Shown here: positions 51,301-59,451 of the stretch, piece by piece | Layout of the letters: every line of letters begins with the position of its first letter | Position numbering within the stretch: the first letter of the stretch is position 1 | Assembly (NCBI RefSeq): GCF_900100535.1 | Contig: NZ_FNDG01000004.1 | Coordinates: forward strand, 62,001-126,000 | DNA from: Phytopseudomonas flavescens | Lineage (GTDB): Bacteria > Pseudomonadota > Gammaproteobacteria > Pseudomonadales > Pseudomonadaceae | Reading direction: 5' to 3' | Length of the DNA stretch: 64,000 nucleotides | Notes under the pieces: generated by a model | Database searches by the model: none | Told to the model about the DNA's origin: nothing | The model's input: the letters and a program-made list of their open reading frames with translations, nothing else | Translations under genes and position numbers: made by a program

Positions 51301-51947
51301 CCATGGCGGCGGCGCCGGACGTACTGCGTGAGCACCTGGCGCGGCGCTGCCAGCGACGTGGCCTGGCAACCTGGATCGAGCCGCTGTGGCTGTGGCTGCT
51401 GGGCCTGTTGGTGCAGCCCATGGCGCTGGGTAACGGCCAGTCGGTGAGCCTGGCGACCCTGGGCGAGTACCAGGCCGAGCTGGAGTTCTGGTTCGAGGCC
51501 CGGCGGGTCGACGTGCTGCGTCTGGATGCGCTGGTGCAACGCGCTGAAATGCCCGGCGTGGCGCGCCCGCGGCTGAGCCCGGATACCTTGAATGGCATGT
51601 TCAAGGGCTTTATCGACCTGGTGTTCGAGCATGATGGGCGTTACTACGTGGTCGACTACAAGTCCAACTGGCTGGGCGCCGACGAGCAGGCCTATACCGC
51701 TGACGCCATGAGCGCTGCCGTGGCCAGCCACCGCTACGACCTGCAGTACGTGCTCTACGTGTTGGCCCTGCATCGCCACTTGCGGCTGCGCCTGGCCGAT
51801 TACGACTACGACCGGCACCTGGGCGGCGCCCTGTACCTGTTCCTGCGCGCACCGGGGGCCGGGCAGTACCTGGCGCGGCCGGAGCGGGCGCTGATCGAAA
51901 AACTGGACGCGCTGTTTCTCGGCGAGCCCGTAGAGGTGCTGGCATGA
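48297..51947 (+). CDS. recB: RecBCD beta subunit, helicase-nuclease
   Basis: 1216 residues, ATG at 48297 overlapping recC. It is a UvrD-like SF1 helicase with EASAGTGKTYT (Walker A, ~21-31), LIDEFQDTDPLQ (motif II), FRSSEPMVEAVN and VVTIHKSKGLEYP (motif V), and a C-terminal RecB-type nuclease with YYVVDYKSNWLG (Asp and Lys of the active site, ~1116-1127). It drives 3'-5' unwinding and cuts DNA in double-strand break repair. All catalytic motifs are present. Overlaps recD by 4 nt, so the three subunits are made together. Confidence 0.95.
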   Translation: MSQPTRPLALRFPLHGSRLIEASAGTGKTYTISALYLRLILQHGGEAAFREPLLPPQILVVTFTDAASRELRDRIRARLVQAATVFRGDAEGDVLLTTLKADFASTQWPECARRLELAAQWMDEAAVSTIHGWCQRMLREHAFDSGSLFSQTLETDHSELLAEVVRDYWRQHCYPLQGLALEWVAEHWGAPGELGLRIRPLLGEDHDGAALALGDLLDGTLQARQRALIALKQPWAAWADELQGLLEQAAAEKQVDARKLQARFYVPWFDKLRAWALGDDEALDIGNGFTRLTPDGLAEAWKVGAPPAHPALDAMATLKAHLDGLPAPGDAALRHAAAWIRQRFDREKRQRAEMGFDDMLSRLDDALQGDSGPRLAEVIRQQFPVALIDEFQDTDPLQYRIFDTLYQVEANRSDCGLFMIGDPKQAIYSFRGADIHTYLRARRATAGRHYNLDTNFRSSEPMVEAVNGLFQLAESREGGQGAFLLRDDLPFIAVGAQGRKDVWTVEGEAQPALNLWQLPSDEAVAKGRYLDALAGSAAAEIVRLLVLGQQQRAGFLKGDELTALRPSDIAVLVRDFKEAQAIRGELAMRGVRSVYLSDKDSVFDTVEAHDLLLWLRACAEPDQDRPLRAALASSTLGLSLAELEQLNLDERFWEARVMQFRGYRQRWQRQGVLPMLRQLLQDFGLPQRLMSRPDGERVLTNLLHLAELLQLAAAELDGELALIRHLGESLAGRGQAAEEQVLRLESDDALVRVVTIHKSKGLEYPLVFLPFICSFRPLDDKKPLQVHDGERRRLLLKPDEASLAQAEQERLGEDLRLLYVALTRAQHACWLGIADLKIGTAKTSRLHQCALGYLLGGGQPLAQSAQLSDWLSPLADPPRCVALPAPVASEQQYRAPDANAFEPQWRTPSRRAAEHWWIASYSALRMEEGEASTVERHPLDRHDDVSPDSSAVQIASDDERPALALEQIPLSAQGLHRFPRGSNPGTFLHGLLEIAAAEGFAAMAAAPDVLREHLARRCQRRGLATWIEPLWLWLLGLLVQPMALGNGQSVSLATLGEYQAELEFWFEARRVDVLRLDALVQRAEMPGVARPRLSPDTLNGMFKGFIDLVFEHDGRYYVVDYKSNWLGADEQAYTADAMSAAVASHRYDLQYVLYVLALHRHLRLRLADYDYDRHLGGALYLFLRAPGAGQYLARPERALIEKLDALFLGEPVEVLA

Positions 51948-53971
51948 CGCCGATGCTCGACAACCGTGAAGGTCTGTTCGCCCTGTTGGCCGCCTGGAGC
52001 GAGCGCGGCTGGCTGCGCGAGCTGGATCGTACCCTGGCGCATTTCTTCGCCGAGCTCGACCCCGAGGCATCGCCCTTGCTGCTGCTGGCAGCGGCGCTGG
52101 CCAGCCATCAACTGGGTCAGGGGCATGTGTGCCTCGACCTGCAGGCCACCCTGGCCGATGCGGATTCGGCGCTGTCGCTGCCGCCGGAAGGCGAGGATGC
52201 CGAGGGCGTCAGCCTGCTGCCTTCCGAGGTGCTGGCGGGTCTGAGCGCCGATGCCTGGCTGGCGGCCTGCGCGAACAGCGCGCTGCTGCAGGATGCCGAG
52301 GATGAGGTCGCGCCGCTGGTACTACGCGGCACCTGCCTGTATCTGCGCCGTTACTGGGATTACGAGCGCAGCGTCGCCGGGGATATTGGCGAGCGCTTGC
52401 AGGCCCCGGCGGATGCGCCGGCCGATCTCGCTCAGCGCCTGGCGGTGCTGTTTCCCGAGCCCCTGGAACTGGGTGGTCAGCGCCTCACCGACTGGCAGAA
52501 ACTGGCCTGCGCCCTGGCGGCGCGGGGGCGCTTCACGCTGATCACCGGCGGCCCCGGCACGGGCAAGACCACCACCGTGGTACGCCTGCTGGCGCTGCTG
52601 CAGGCGGCCGCGCTGGATCAGGGCGCGCCGTTGCGCCTGAGCCTGGCGGCGCCTACCGGCAAGGCGGCGGCGCGGCTGACCGAGTCCATCGGTGCGCAGG
52701 TGGCGACGCTGCCCGTCAGCGAAACGGTGCGCGAGCAGATCCCCAAGACGGTCACCACCCTGCACCGTCTGTTGGGCAGCCGGCCGGACAGTCGGCACTT
52801 CCGTCATCACGCCGCCAACCCGTTGCCGCTGGATGTGCTGGTGGTCGACGAAGCCTCGATGATCGACCTGGAAATGATGGCCAATCTGCTCGATGCGCTG
52901 CCGATGCATGCGCGGCTGATCCTGCTTGGCGACAAAGACCAACTGGCCTCGGTGGAGGCGGGGGCGGTGCTCGGCGATTTGTGCCGTGATGCCGAGGCGG
53001 GCGGTTACAGCCAGGCCACCGGCGAGTGGCTGGCGCGGCAGACTGGCGAGCGGATTGACGATGTGCAATTGCAGGCGGGAGAGCGGGCGCTGTCGCAGCA
53101 CATCGTCATGCTCCGCCATTCCCGGCGCTTCGCCGGGGGCTCCGGTATCGGGCGTCTGGCCCTGGCGGTGAATCGCGGTGCAGCCATGGAGGCTCGCGAG
53201 GTGCTCGCCGCCGCTGGCGCGGACCTGTACCAACTGCGTCTGGCGGGTGAGCAGGACCGCGCTTTCGAACGCTTGCTGCTCGATGGTTTGCCAGGCGGCG
53301 AGCAACGCCCGGTGGGTTATGCCGACTACCTGAGCGTTCTCCGTGAGCAGCGCCCTGGTCTGTCCGACGGTGAGGAGCGCTGGGATGCCTGGGCCGCCAG
53401 CGTGCTGGCGGCGTTCGATCGTTTTCAACTGCTGTGTGCGGTACGCAAGGGCCCCTGGGGCGTCGAGGCGCTCAACGGGCGCATCGCCCATGCGCTGTTG
53501 CAGCGCGGGCTGATCGAACAGGAGCATGGCTGGTATGAAGGCCGGCCGGTTTTGGTCACGCGCAACGACTATGGCCTCGGCTTGATGAATGGCGATATTG
53601 GCATCGCCCTGCGCTTGCCCGAGCCGGCACTGGAGGCGGGTGGCCCATTGCGCTCGGCGCTGCGTGTGGTGTTCCCGCGCAACGACGGTTCGGGCAGCCT
53701 GCGCTCGATCCTGCCCAGCCGCCTCGGCGCCGTGGAAACCGTGTTCGCCATGACCGTGCACAAATCCCAGGGCTCGGAGTTCGCCCATTGCGCCCTGGTG
53801 TTGCCGGATAACCTCAACCCGGTGCTGACCAAGGAGCTGGTCTACACCGGCATCACCCGCGCCCGGGATTGCTTCAGCCTCATCGAAAGCCGCGCCGGCG
53901 TATTCGAAACCGCCATCGGGCGCCGCGTCGAACGCCGCAGCGGGTTATGGGAGCGGTTGGCTGCAGAGTAG
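51944..53971 (+). CDS. recD: RecBCD alpha subunit, 5'-3' helicase
   Basis: 675 residues, ATG at 51944. Helicase motifs: ITGGPGTGKTTTVV (Walker A, ~200), LVVDEASMIDL (motif II), LGDKDQLASVEAGAVLGDL and MTVHKSQGSEF (motif V), with YTGITRARD near the end. It is the fast motor of RecBCD on the 5' strand. The N-terminal ~190 residues form the domain that contacts RecC. It is the last gene of the unit; repeat elements follow immediately. Confidence 0.95.
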   Translation: MTPMLDNREGLFALLAAWSERGWLRELDRTLAHFFAELDPEASPLLLLAAALASHQLGQGHVCLDLQATLADADSALSLPPEGEDAEGVSLLPSEVLAGLSADAWLAACANSALLQDAEDEVAPLVLRGTCLYLRRYWDYERSVAGDIGERLQAPADAPADLAQRLAVLFPEPLELGGQRLTDWQKLACALAARGRFTLITGGPGTGKTTTVVRLLALLQAAALDQGAPLRLSLAAPTGKAAARLTESIGAQVATLPVSETVREQIPKTVTTLHRLLGSRPDSRHFRHHAANPLPLDVLVVDEASMIDLEMMANLLDALPMHARLILLGDKDQLASVEAGAVLGDLCRDAEAGGYSQATGEWLARQTGERIDDVQLQAGERALSQHIVMLRHSRRFAGGSGIGRLALAVNRGAAMEAREVLAAAGADLYQLRLAGEQDRAFERLLLDGLPGGEQRPVGYADYLSVLREQRPGLSDGEERWDAWAASVLAAFDRFQLLCAVRKGPWGVEALNGRIAHALLQRGLIEQEHGWYEGRPVLVTRNDYGLGLMNGDIGIALRLPEPALEAGGPLRSALRVVFPRNDGSGSLRSILPSRLGAVETVFAMTVHKSQGSEFAHCALVLPDNLNPVLTKELVYTGITRARDCFSLIESRAGVFETAIGRRVERRSGLWERLAAE

Positions 53972-54025
53972 CCGTAGATACCGTCTTGCCCATTACCTCG
54001 CAAGGGCTAATTCGGTATCCATTGA

Positions 54026-54101
54026 GTAGGGTGGACGACGCTTTATCCGTCCACCACTCGGTAACCTTGGTGGTGGATGAAAACAGCGCCATCCACCCTA
54101 C
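54026..54101. repeat. Fold-back element with GTAGGGTGGA ends
   Basis: Perfect 10-bp terminal inverted repeats GTAGGGTGGA (54026-54035) and TCCACCCTAC (54092-54101) enclose imperfectly paired inner arms containing CCACCA and TGGTGG. A further GGTGGAT/ATCCACC pair follows at 54121-54160. This type of intergenic fold-back is common in pseudomonads. Confidence 0.6.
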
Positions 54102-54187
54102 ATGGATGAGCACAGCCAAGGGTGGATAGGTTGGGCGGCGCAGGTAAAGCATGATCCACCCTGCGAAGCCGGACGATCCAAGATTCG

Positions 54188-54270
54188 GTAGCCCGTGGTT
54201 GAGCGTAGCGATACCCGGGAGTGCCTTGCGAATGCTGCCCTGGGTATCGCTGCGCTCAACGCCAGGCTAC
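54188..54270. repeat. Long inverted repeat with GTAGCC ends
   Basis: Arms of about 29 bases: one begins GTAGCCCGTGGTTGAGCG and the other ends CGCTCAACGCCAGGCTAC, with GCGATACCC and GGGTATCGC facing each other around the loop. A third arm of the same family lies at 55526-55555. This is a repetitive extragenic palindrome-like element between recD and yedE. Confidence 0.65.
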
Positions 54271-54301
54271 GTTGTTGTCCTCGGCTGATCAGCAATCCTC
54301 A

Positions 54302-55459
54302 CTAGCCAGTCACTCTGCGCAGGCGCAGCCCGGCGATCAGGCCGATAAAGCAGAACACAGCGAACAGCCAGCCGGAGGCGGCGCCGGCCATGATGCCGGA
54401 GAGCAGGGTGCCGACGGTGCAGCCGAGTGCGAGCATGCCGCCCAGACCGAGCAGTATGCCCCCGACCAAGTTGCGCAGCGCTTCCCGGGCGCCTGGCCAG
54501 CGCGGTGTGCAATCGCCGGCGAGCAGGGCGCTGGCCCAGGCGGCGAGGACGAGACCGAGAATGAACAGGCCATTGTTCGACATCAGGGTTTCTTTCACCA
54601 CCGTGGCGCAGCCGGAAAAACCGTCCAGGCCTTCCAGGCGTTCGGGCAGCCAGCCCAGGCCATTGGCGGCGGTGCGCGACAGGCTGCCGAGCTCGGCGGT
54701 GACGCCCAGCGGACCGACGCGCAGGTAGGCCGCCAGCGCCAGTGTGCCGATGAGGATGCCGCCAACCCAGGTTGGCCAGCGTGCGCCGAACAGCAGCTCA
54801 CGCAGGCCATCGTGCGCTTGCCGGGGGGCCTGATCCTTGCGGTAGCGCAGCAGCAGATGCGCCAGGCCGCCAAGCAGCGCCAGTTGCAGCAGCAACGAGC
54901 CGCCATAACCGAGTTGAGCCGGCAGCCAGATCACCGGCGCCTCCTGAATGCTCGCCAGGTACAGGGTGTTCCAGCTCAGAAAGCCTAAAAAGAAACCCAC
55001 CAGTGCACCGAGCAGTGCCAGCACCGAAGCCAGGGCGCCTTCGCCCAATCGGTACAGGTGGGCGCTGATGCACGACCCGGAAATTGCCATGCCCAGGCCG
55101 AACAGGGTGGCGCCCAGCGCCAGAACCCAGCTAAGTGGGCCGATATGCGCATCCGGCGGTAGACGGCCACTGGCAGGATCCGGCAGGAAAGCGCCGAAGG
55201 CTGCGTGATAGCCCAGGGTGCCGACCGCCAGGGCGGCGAGAATGCCGAGCAGCCCGCGCGGGTCACGGTGTTCGATGAAATCGCGACTGACGCAGAAGAA
55301 GCAAAAGCGCGAACGCTGCAGCAGTACGCCGAACAGGCCGCCTGCCAGCAGCGAAAAGCTCAGGGCTCGCCCTTCGTTGCTCGGCGTGGCCAGCAACCAG
55401 GCGGCTATGGCCAGGGCGAACAGAATCAGGGTGGCGCTGCTGGTGCGCAAGATGGGCAT
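54302..55459 (-). CDS. YeeE/YedE (TsuA-type) sulfur-compound transporter
   Basis: 385 residues from the ATG at 55459, favoured by GGAG 9 nt upstream; the ATG at 55474 lacks a ribosome binding site. Around ten hydrophobic helices are seen, with family cysteine motifs: QRSRFCFFCVSRDF near the N-terminus, ISGSCISAHLYR in the middle, GCATV and LALGCTVGTLLSG near the end. In the characterised thiosulfate transporter TsuA, such cysteines relay thiosulfate through the membrane. It lies next to a periplasmic rhodanese and a sulfonate-type binding protein, all on the minus strand, so a thiosulfate or sulfide-related role fits. Confidence 0.85.
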   Translation of the reverse strand: MPILRTSSATLILFALAIAAWLLATPSNEGRALSFSLLAGGLFGVLLQRSRFCFFCVSRDFIEHRDPRGLLGILAALAVGTLGYHAAFGAFLPDPASGRLPPDAHIGPLSWVLALGATLFGLGMAISGSCISAHLYRLGEGALASVLALLGALVGFFLGFLSWNTLYLASIQEAPVIWLPAQLGYGGSLLLQLALLGGLAHLLLRYRKDQAPRQAHDGLRELLFGARWPTWVGGILIGTLALAAYLRVGPLGVTAELGSLSRTAANGLGWLPERLEGLDGFSGCATVVKETLMSNNGLFILGLVLAAWASALLAGDCTPRWPGAREALRNLVGGILLGLGGMLALGCTVGTLLSGIMAGAASGWLFAVFCFIGLIAGLRLRRVTG

Positions 55460-55525
55460 GGAAGGTCGCTCCATTGACGGTTGTCCGTTGGGTGCAATCG
55501 GGCAGGTAATGATCGCGGCAGATCC

Positions 55526-55555
55526 GGGGTATCGCTTCGCTCAACGCCGGGCTAC
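55526..55555. repeat. Single arm of the GTAGCC-type repeat
   Basis: The stretch containing GTATCGCTTCGCTCAACGCC nearly matches 54241-54270. Only one arm is present here, without its partner. Confidence 0.55.
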
Positions 55556-55572
55556 GGGATCCGTCGAGGACG

Positions 55573-55657
55573 CCCATGAAAAATCGCCGGGAGCGATTTT
55601 TAACGTCGCTTGCGACGGCCTGCAGGGTGGCCTCCAGGGATGGCAGGCCATAAAAAA
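55573..55657 (+). repeat. About 85-bp repeat with terminator-like stem, copy 1
   Basis: It contains AAAAATCGC-CGGGA-GCGATTTTT, a perfect 9-bp stem flanked by A and T runs, then GCAGGGTGG and GATGGCAGGCCA. The same sequence, reversed, occurs at 56691-56787. It lies just beyond the rhodanese gene end and may act as its terminator. Confidence 0.6.
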
Positions 55658-55711
55658 GGGGCGGACGCCATGCCTGGCGCGTCCGCCCCGTCAAAGGGTG
55701 TCTGTCGAGGG

Positions 55712-56635
55712 TTACTTGCCGCCCCAGACCGTGCCGGCGACGTTGACCACGGGTACGCCGACGGCATTGCCGTATTCGGTCCAGGAGCCGTCGTAGTTGC
55801 GTACGTCGTAGCCGAGGATTTTCTTCAAGGCGAACCAGGTGTGGCTGGAGCGCTCACCGATACGGCAGTAAGTGATGATCGGCTTGCTGCCGTCGATGCC
55901 CACGGCTGCGTAAACTTTCTTCAGCTCTTCGGCGGATTTGAAGGTGCCGTCGGCGGCGACTGCCTGGCCCCACGGAACGTTGACGGCGCCCGGTACGTGG
56001 CCAGCGCGCACGGCCAGTTCCTGAACGCCCTGAGGCGCGAAGACCTTACCGTTGTATTCGTCGGCGGAACGGATATCCACCAGTTGCGCGTCGCTGCGTT
56101 TTTCCGCGGCGGCCAGTACGTCCGGCAGGAAGGCGCGCAGCTCCTTGTTGGCAGCCTTGAGGTTGACGTTGCCATTGCCCGGGCTGCTGGCGCGGTTGCT
56201 CAGGGTGCGTTTTTCCGCTTCCCATTTGACCCGCCCGCCATCGAGCAGCTTCACGTTTTCCACGCCGTAGACATCGAACACCCAGGCGCCCCAGGCGGCG
56301 AACCAGTTGTTGTTGTCGCCATAGAGAATGGTGGTGGTGTCGTTCGAAACGCCGGATTTGCGCAGCAGGTTCTGCAGGTCTTCCTGGCTGGCGATGTCAC
56401 GTTTCACCGGATCGACCAGGTCACTGTGCCAGGCCAGGTTGACCGCGCCGGGAATGTGGCCGCGCTCATACACGCCAGGCACCACGCTGACTTCGATGAT
56501 GCGTACTTTGGGATTGTCGAGGTTCTTCTCCAGCCAGTCGGTGCTGACCAGAAACTCGCTAGCCGCCCAGGTGGGCGCTGACAGCAGGCTGGCGACGGCG
56601 ATCACGCCTGCGCCGAACAGGGAACGAATGTGCAT
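55712..56635 (-). CDS. Periplasmic thiosulfate sulfurtransferase (rhodanese)
   Basis: 307 residues from the ATG at 56635, with AAGGAG 7 nt upstream. A signal peptide ends at TWA-ASE, so it is exported. Two rhodanese domains (about 30-150 and 180-300); the second carries the active cysteine in TYCRIGERSSHTW. The first has RIIEVSVVPGVYERGHIPGA and lacks the cysteine, as usual for tandem rhodaneses. It transfers sulfane sulfur from thiosulfate to an acceptor. Next to a YedE-type transporter and a sulfonate-type binding protein, and bracketed by two reversed copies of an 85-bp repeat. Confidence 0.9.
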   Translation of the reverse strand: MHIRSLFGAGVIAVASLLSAPTWAASEFLVSTDWLEKNLDNPKVRIIEVSVVPGVYERGHIPGAVNLAWHSDLVDPVKRDIASQEDLQNLLRKSGVSNDTTTILYGDNNNWFAAWGAWVFDVYGVENVKLLDGGRVKWEAEKRTLSNRASSPGNGNVNLKAANKELRAFLPDVLAAAEKRSDAQLVDIRSADEYNGKVFAPQGVQELAVRAGHVPGAVNVPWGQAVAADGTFKSAEELKKVYAAVGIDGSKPIITYCRIGERSSHTWFALKKILGYDVRNYDGSWTEYGNAVGVPVVNVAGTVWGGK

Positions 56636-56690
56636 GTGAGGCTCCTTTTCATCTGATGCGATAGGCGTTGTTGGGGCGGTGTCGTGGCAG

Positions 56691-56787
56691 TTTTTACTGT
56701 GGCCTGCCATCGCTGGCCGCCACCCTGCGAGCCGTCGGCGGAGCCAACGTCAAGAATCGCTCCCGGCGATTTTTTGATCGTCATGGC
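56691..56787 (-). repeat. About 85-bp repeat with terminator-like stem, copy 2
   Basis: Reverse-orientation copy of 55573-55657: it shares TGGCCTGCCATCGCTGGC on the plus strand, CCACCCTGC and AATCGCTCCCGGCGATTTTTT. It sits between the binding-protein gene end and the rhodanese start. Confidence 0.6.
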
Positions 56788-56813
56788 CCTTCTCCCTGTG
56801 ATGCGCTCTGGCG

Positions 56814-57758
56814 TCAGCGCTGCTCTGGCGCCCAGGTGGCGACGTCCACGGCATTCACCGGTGCGGGCAGCAGGCCTTCCTTGTAGAAGGCGTCGGCGAT
56901 CTTCTGCTGCTCGTTCAGGCTGCCCGGCAGTACTGCGCGAACCTGATAGCTGCGACGTGCGTTGGCTTTCTCGACGATGGCCGGGTCCAGATTTCCCCAT
57001 AGCGGGCCGAGCAGTTCGGCGGCCTCACGAGGGTTGCTGCGTACCCAGTCGCCGGTCTTTTCCAGTTCGGCGAATACGCTTTCCAGCACCTTGGGGTTGG
57101 CTTTGGCGAAGCGGGTGCTGGTCAGGTAATAGCGCTGGTAGTCGGCTAGGCCCTCGCCATCGGCAAGGGTGCGGGTCGGCAGTTGCTGCTGGGCACCGCT
57201 GAGGAAGGGTTCCCAGGTCACCCAGGCATCCACGCGCCGGTTCTCGAAGGCGGCGCGGCCGTCGGCGGGTGTCAGGTAGGCGGGCTGGATATCGCTGAAC
57301 CTGAGGCCGGCCTTGGCCAGTGCGGCGATCAGCAGGTAATGGCTACCAGCGGCTTTGGTGACGGCGATTCGCTTGCCCTTGAGGTCGGCCAGGGTCTTGA
57401 TCGGCGAGTCTTCGCGAACGATCACCGCCTGGGCGCCCGGCGAAGGAGCTTCCTGGGCGAAGTAGGTAAGCTCGGCGCCCGCTGCCTGGGCGAATACCGG
57501 CACGGTATCGGCGACGTCCGCGGACAGGTCGATATTGCCGACGTTCAGTGATTCCAGCAGCGGCTGGCCACTGGGGAATTCGTGCCAGCTGATGGTCACG
57601 TCCTGATCGGCCAGCACCTTCTCCAGCGTGCCTTGGCTTTTCAGGATGCTGATCAGGGTCGAAGACTTCTGGTAGCCGATACGCAGGTTTTCAGCGTGGG
57701 CCTGGGGCAGGGCGAGCAGCAGGCTGGCGGCGATCAGCATGGGGCGCAGCAGTGACAT
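56814..57758 (-). CDS. ABC transporter substrate-binding protein, aliphatic sulfonate (SsuA) type
   Basis: 314 residues from the ATG at 57758 (GAGG 6 nt upstream). A signal peptide ends near AHA-ENLR. It has the NMT1/SsuA periplasmic binding fold: LRIGYQKSSTLISILKSQG, SWHEFPSGQPLLE, NVGNIDLSADVADTVPVFAQ and GSHYLLIAALAKAGL. It would bind sulfonates or related sulfur compounds. No ATPase or permease gene is next to it in the window, so it may serve a transporter encoded elsewhere. An A/T-rich stretch at about 57860-57905 probably holds its promoter. Confidence 0.85.
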   Translation of the reverse strand: MSLLRPMLIAASLLLALPQAHAENLRIGYQKSSTLISILKSQGTLEKVLADQDVTISWHEFPSGQPLLESLNVGNIDLSADVADTVPVFAQAAGAELTYFAQEAPSPGAQAVIVREDSPIKTLADLKGKRIAVTKAAGSHYLLIAALAKAGLRFSDIQPAYLTPADGRAAFENRRVDAWVTWEPFLSGAQQQLPTRTLADGEGLADYQRYYLTSTRFAKANPKVLESVFAELEKTGDWVRSNPREAAELLGPLWGNLDPAIVEKANARRSYQVRAVLPGSLNEQQKIADAFYKEGLLPAPVNAVDVATWAPEQR

Positions 57759-58035
57759 GGTAAGCCTCATCTATGGCGTGGCCAGCCATGGATGAGGCGG
57801 GTCACGGGACGTTCTGGGTTCAGCAGGGTGTCCGGTGATCCGGTAGAGGCAAACTAGGCGATCTAAAAAATACGAGGCCAATAATTTAAAGGAATTAGCT
57901 TAGATGGAATCGCAGGCAGGCCGACGCGCCAGTATCCACGCCGTCCTAAAAGCCTTGAGCTGACGCGATGCCGGTATACCAGGGGGAACGTAAAGACGGC
58001 ATAGCGTGGCGTTTCAGTAGTTGTAAGTAAGCATT

Positions 58036-58614
58036 TCAGGGCACCTGTACACCGGCAGCGTCGAGCATCTCGACCAGACGAATCAGGGGCAGGCCGATCA
58101 GGCTGTTGACGTCATCACCCTCGGTGCTGCGGAACAGGCTGATGCCCAGGCCTTCGGCCTTGAAGCTGCCAGCGCAGTCGTAAGGTTCTTCTGCTTTCAG
58201 ATAGCGCTCTATCTGCTCCGCGCTCAGGGTGCGAAAATGCACCGTATAAGGAACGCAGTCGACCTGGCAGGAGCCGTTGCGGCTGTCGAGCAGCGCGAGG
58301 CCGGTAAGAAAGCTGACGCTCCTGCCGCTTGCCGCACTGAGTTGTGCGTGGGCGCGCTGGTAATCGTGGGGTTTGCCGAGTATCTGCCCATCGAGCACGG
58401 CGACCTGGTCGGAGCCGATGATCAGGTGCGAAGCGAAACGCCCGGCCAGCGCCTGGGCTTTCTCCTCGGCCAGACGGCGTACCAGCGCTTCGGCGCATTC
58501 GCCGGCCTGGCGAGACTCGTCGATGCTCGGTGCAGCCCACTGGAAGGGCTGGCGCAGACGGCTGAGCAGCTCGCGGCGGTAAGGGGAACTGGAGGCGAGA
58601 ACCAGGGTTGACAT
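58036..58614 (-). CDS. maf: Maf/YceF-type nucleotide pyrophosphatase
   Basis: 192 residues from the ATG at 58614, with GAGG 9 nt upstream; an ATG at 58620 is too close to it. The Maf fold is clear: LVLASSSPYRRELL, IDESRQAGE, IIGSDQVAVLDGQILGKP and GSFKAEGLGISLF, then GLPLIRLVEML. The YceF subgroup hydrolyses 7-methyl-GTP and similar non-canonical nucleotides. It is divergent from yceD, the usual arrangement in gammaproteobacteria. Confidence 0.93.
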   Translation of the reverse strand: MSTLVLASSSPYRRELLSRLRQPFQWAAPSIDESRQAGECAEALVRRLAEEKAQALAGRFASHLIIGSDQVAVLDGQILGKPHDYQRAHAQLSAASGRSVSFLTGLALLDSRNGSCQVDCVPYTVHFRTLSAEQIERYLKAEEPYDCAGSFKAEGLGISLFRSTEGDDVNSLIGLPLIRLVEMLDAAGVQVP

Positions 58615-58725
58615 CGGCATTGACCTCGAGCGTTGTGGGCAGCGGATTCTAGCTGTCGGCAAAGGGGCTGGACAGGCGGAATTTCCTTTGACAGCGCACG
58701 GCCGCATCCATAGAATGCGGCGCCT

Positions 58726-59253
58726 ATGTCAAATGGCCCGATTCCACCTCACGTTGATCCACGCAAACTCGCCGATCGTGGTGCCACCCTTCAGGGTGAG
58801 TTGCCGCTAGCCGATTTGTCGAGGCTCTGCGACCCTCTTGCCGATAACGGCGGCAACGTGCGCGCGAAGTTTTCCTTCGAGCGTGACGAGCGCCATGCTG
58901 TGGTCATACACAGCCAGCTAGAGGTCGAAGTCAAGATGGTTTGCCAGCGTTGTCTGGATCAGGTCACCCTGCCGATCCTCAGCGAGTGTGATTACGCTGT
59001 GGTGAAGGAAGGCGCGAATACCCAGTCCGTGCCGCAAGGCTATGACGTACTGGAAATGGGTGAAGATCCTCTGGATCTGCTGGCATTGGTCGAGGATGAG
59101 CTGTTGCTCGCCTTGCCCATCGTGCCGGTTCATGACCCGAAAGATTGCCAGCAGCCGGCGGGCCTCAATGAGCCCGAATCGAGCGAGGACGGGGTGACGC
59201 GGTCCAACCCGTTCAGTGTATTGGCACAGTTAAAGCGTGACCCAAACGTTTAG
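58726..59253 (+). CDS. yceD: YceD (DUF177), 23S rRNA accumulation protein
   Basis: 175 residues, ATG at 58726. It shows the DUF177 core: KFSFERDERHAVVIHSQLEVEVKMVCQRCLDQV in pieces, with CQRC at its centre and a second region DVLEMGEDPLDLLALVEDELLLALPIVP. It always precedes rpmF in this lineage and is needed for normal 23S rRNA levels. The rpmF start is 12 bases downstream. Proline-rich short tail ends in FSVLAQLKRD. Confidence 0.93.
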   Translation: MSNGPIPPHVDPRKLADRGATLQGELPLADLSRLCDPLADNGGNVRAKFSFERDERHAVVIHSQLEVEVKMVCQRCLDQVTLPILSECDYAVVKEGANTQSVPQGYDVLEMGEDPLDLLALVEDELLLALPIVPVHDPKDCQQPAGLNEPESSEDGVTRSNPFSVLAQLKRDPNV

Positions 59254-59265
59254 GAGTTTACTAGT

Positions 59266-59448
59266 ATGGCTGTTCAGCAGAACAAAAAATCCCGTTCCGC
59301 CCGTGACATGCGTCGTTCGCACGATGCGCTCGAGGGTAACGCTCTGTCCGTAGAGAAGAGCACCGGTGAAGTTCACCTGCGCCACCATGTATCGCCGGAA
59401 GGTGTTTACCGTGGTCGCAAAGTGATCGACAAGGGCGCTGACGAGTAA
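59266..59448 (+). CDS. rpmF: 50S ribosomal protein L32
   Basis: 60 residues, ATG at 59266 with AGGAG upstream. Typical L32: [20 protein letters not shown] and [11 protein letters not shown]. The zinc-binding cysteines of some L32 proteins are absent, as usual in gammaproteobacteria. It links ribosome and lipid synthesis genes in one transcription unit. Confidence 0.97.
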   Translation: MAVQQNKKSRSARDMRRSHDALEGNALSVEKSTGEVHLRHHVSPEGVYRGRKVIDKGADE

Positions 59449-59451
59449 ATC

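Noticed and set aside
56602..57000. Minus-strand frame over the 85-bp repeat
   Set aside because: It is read-through of the repeat and the shadow of the binding-protein gene; no support as a protein.
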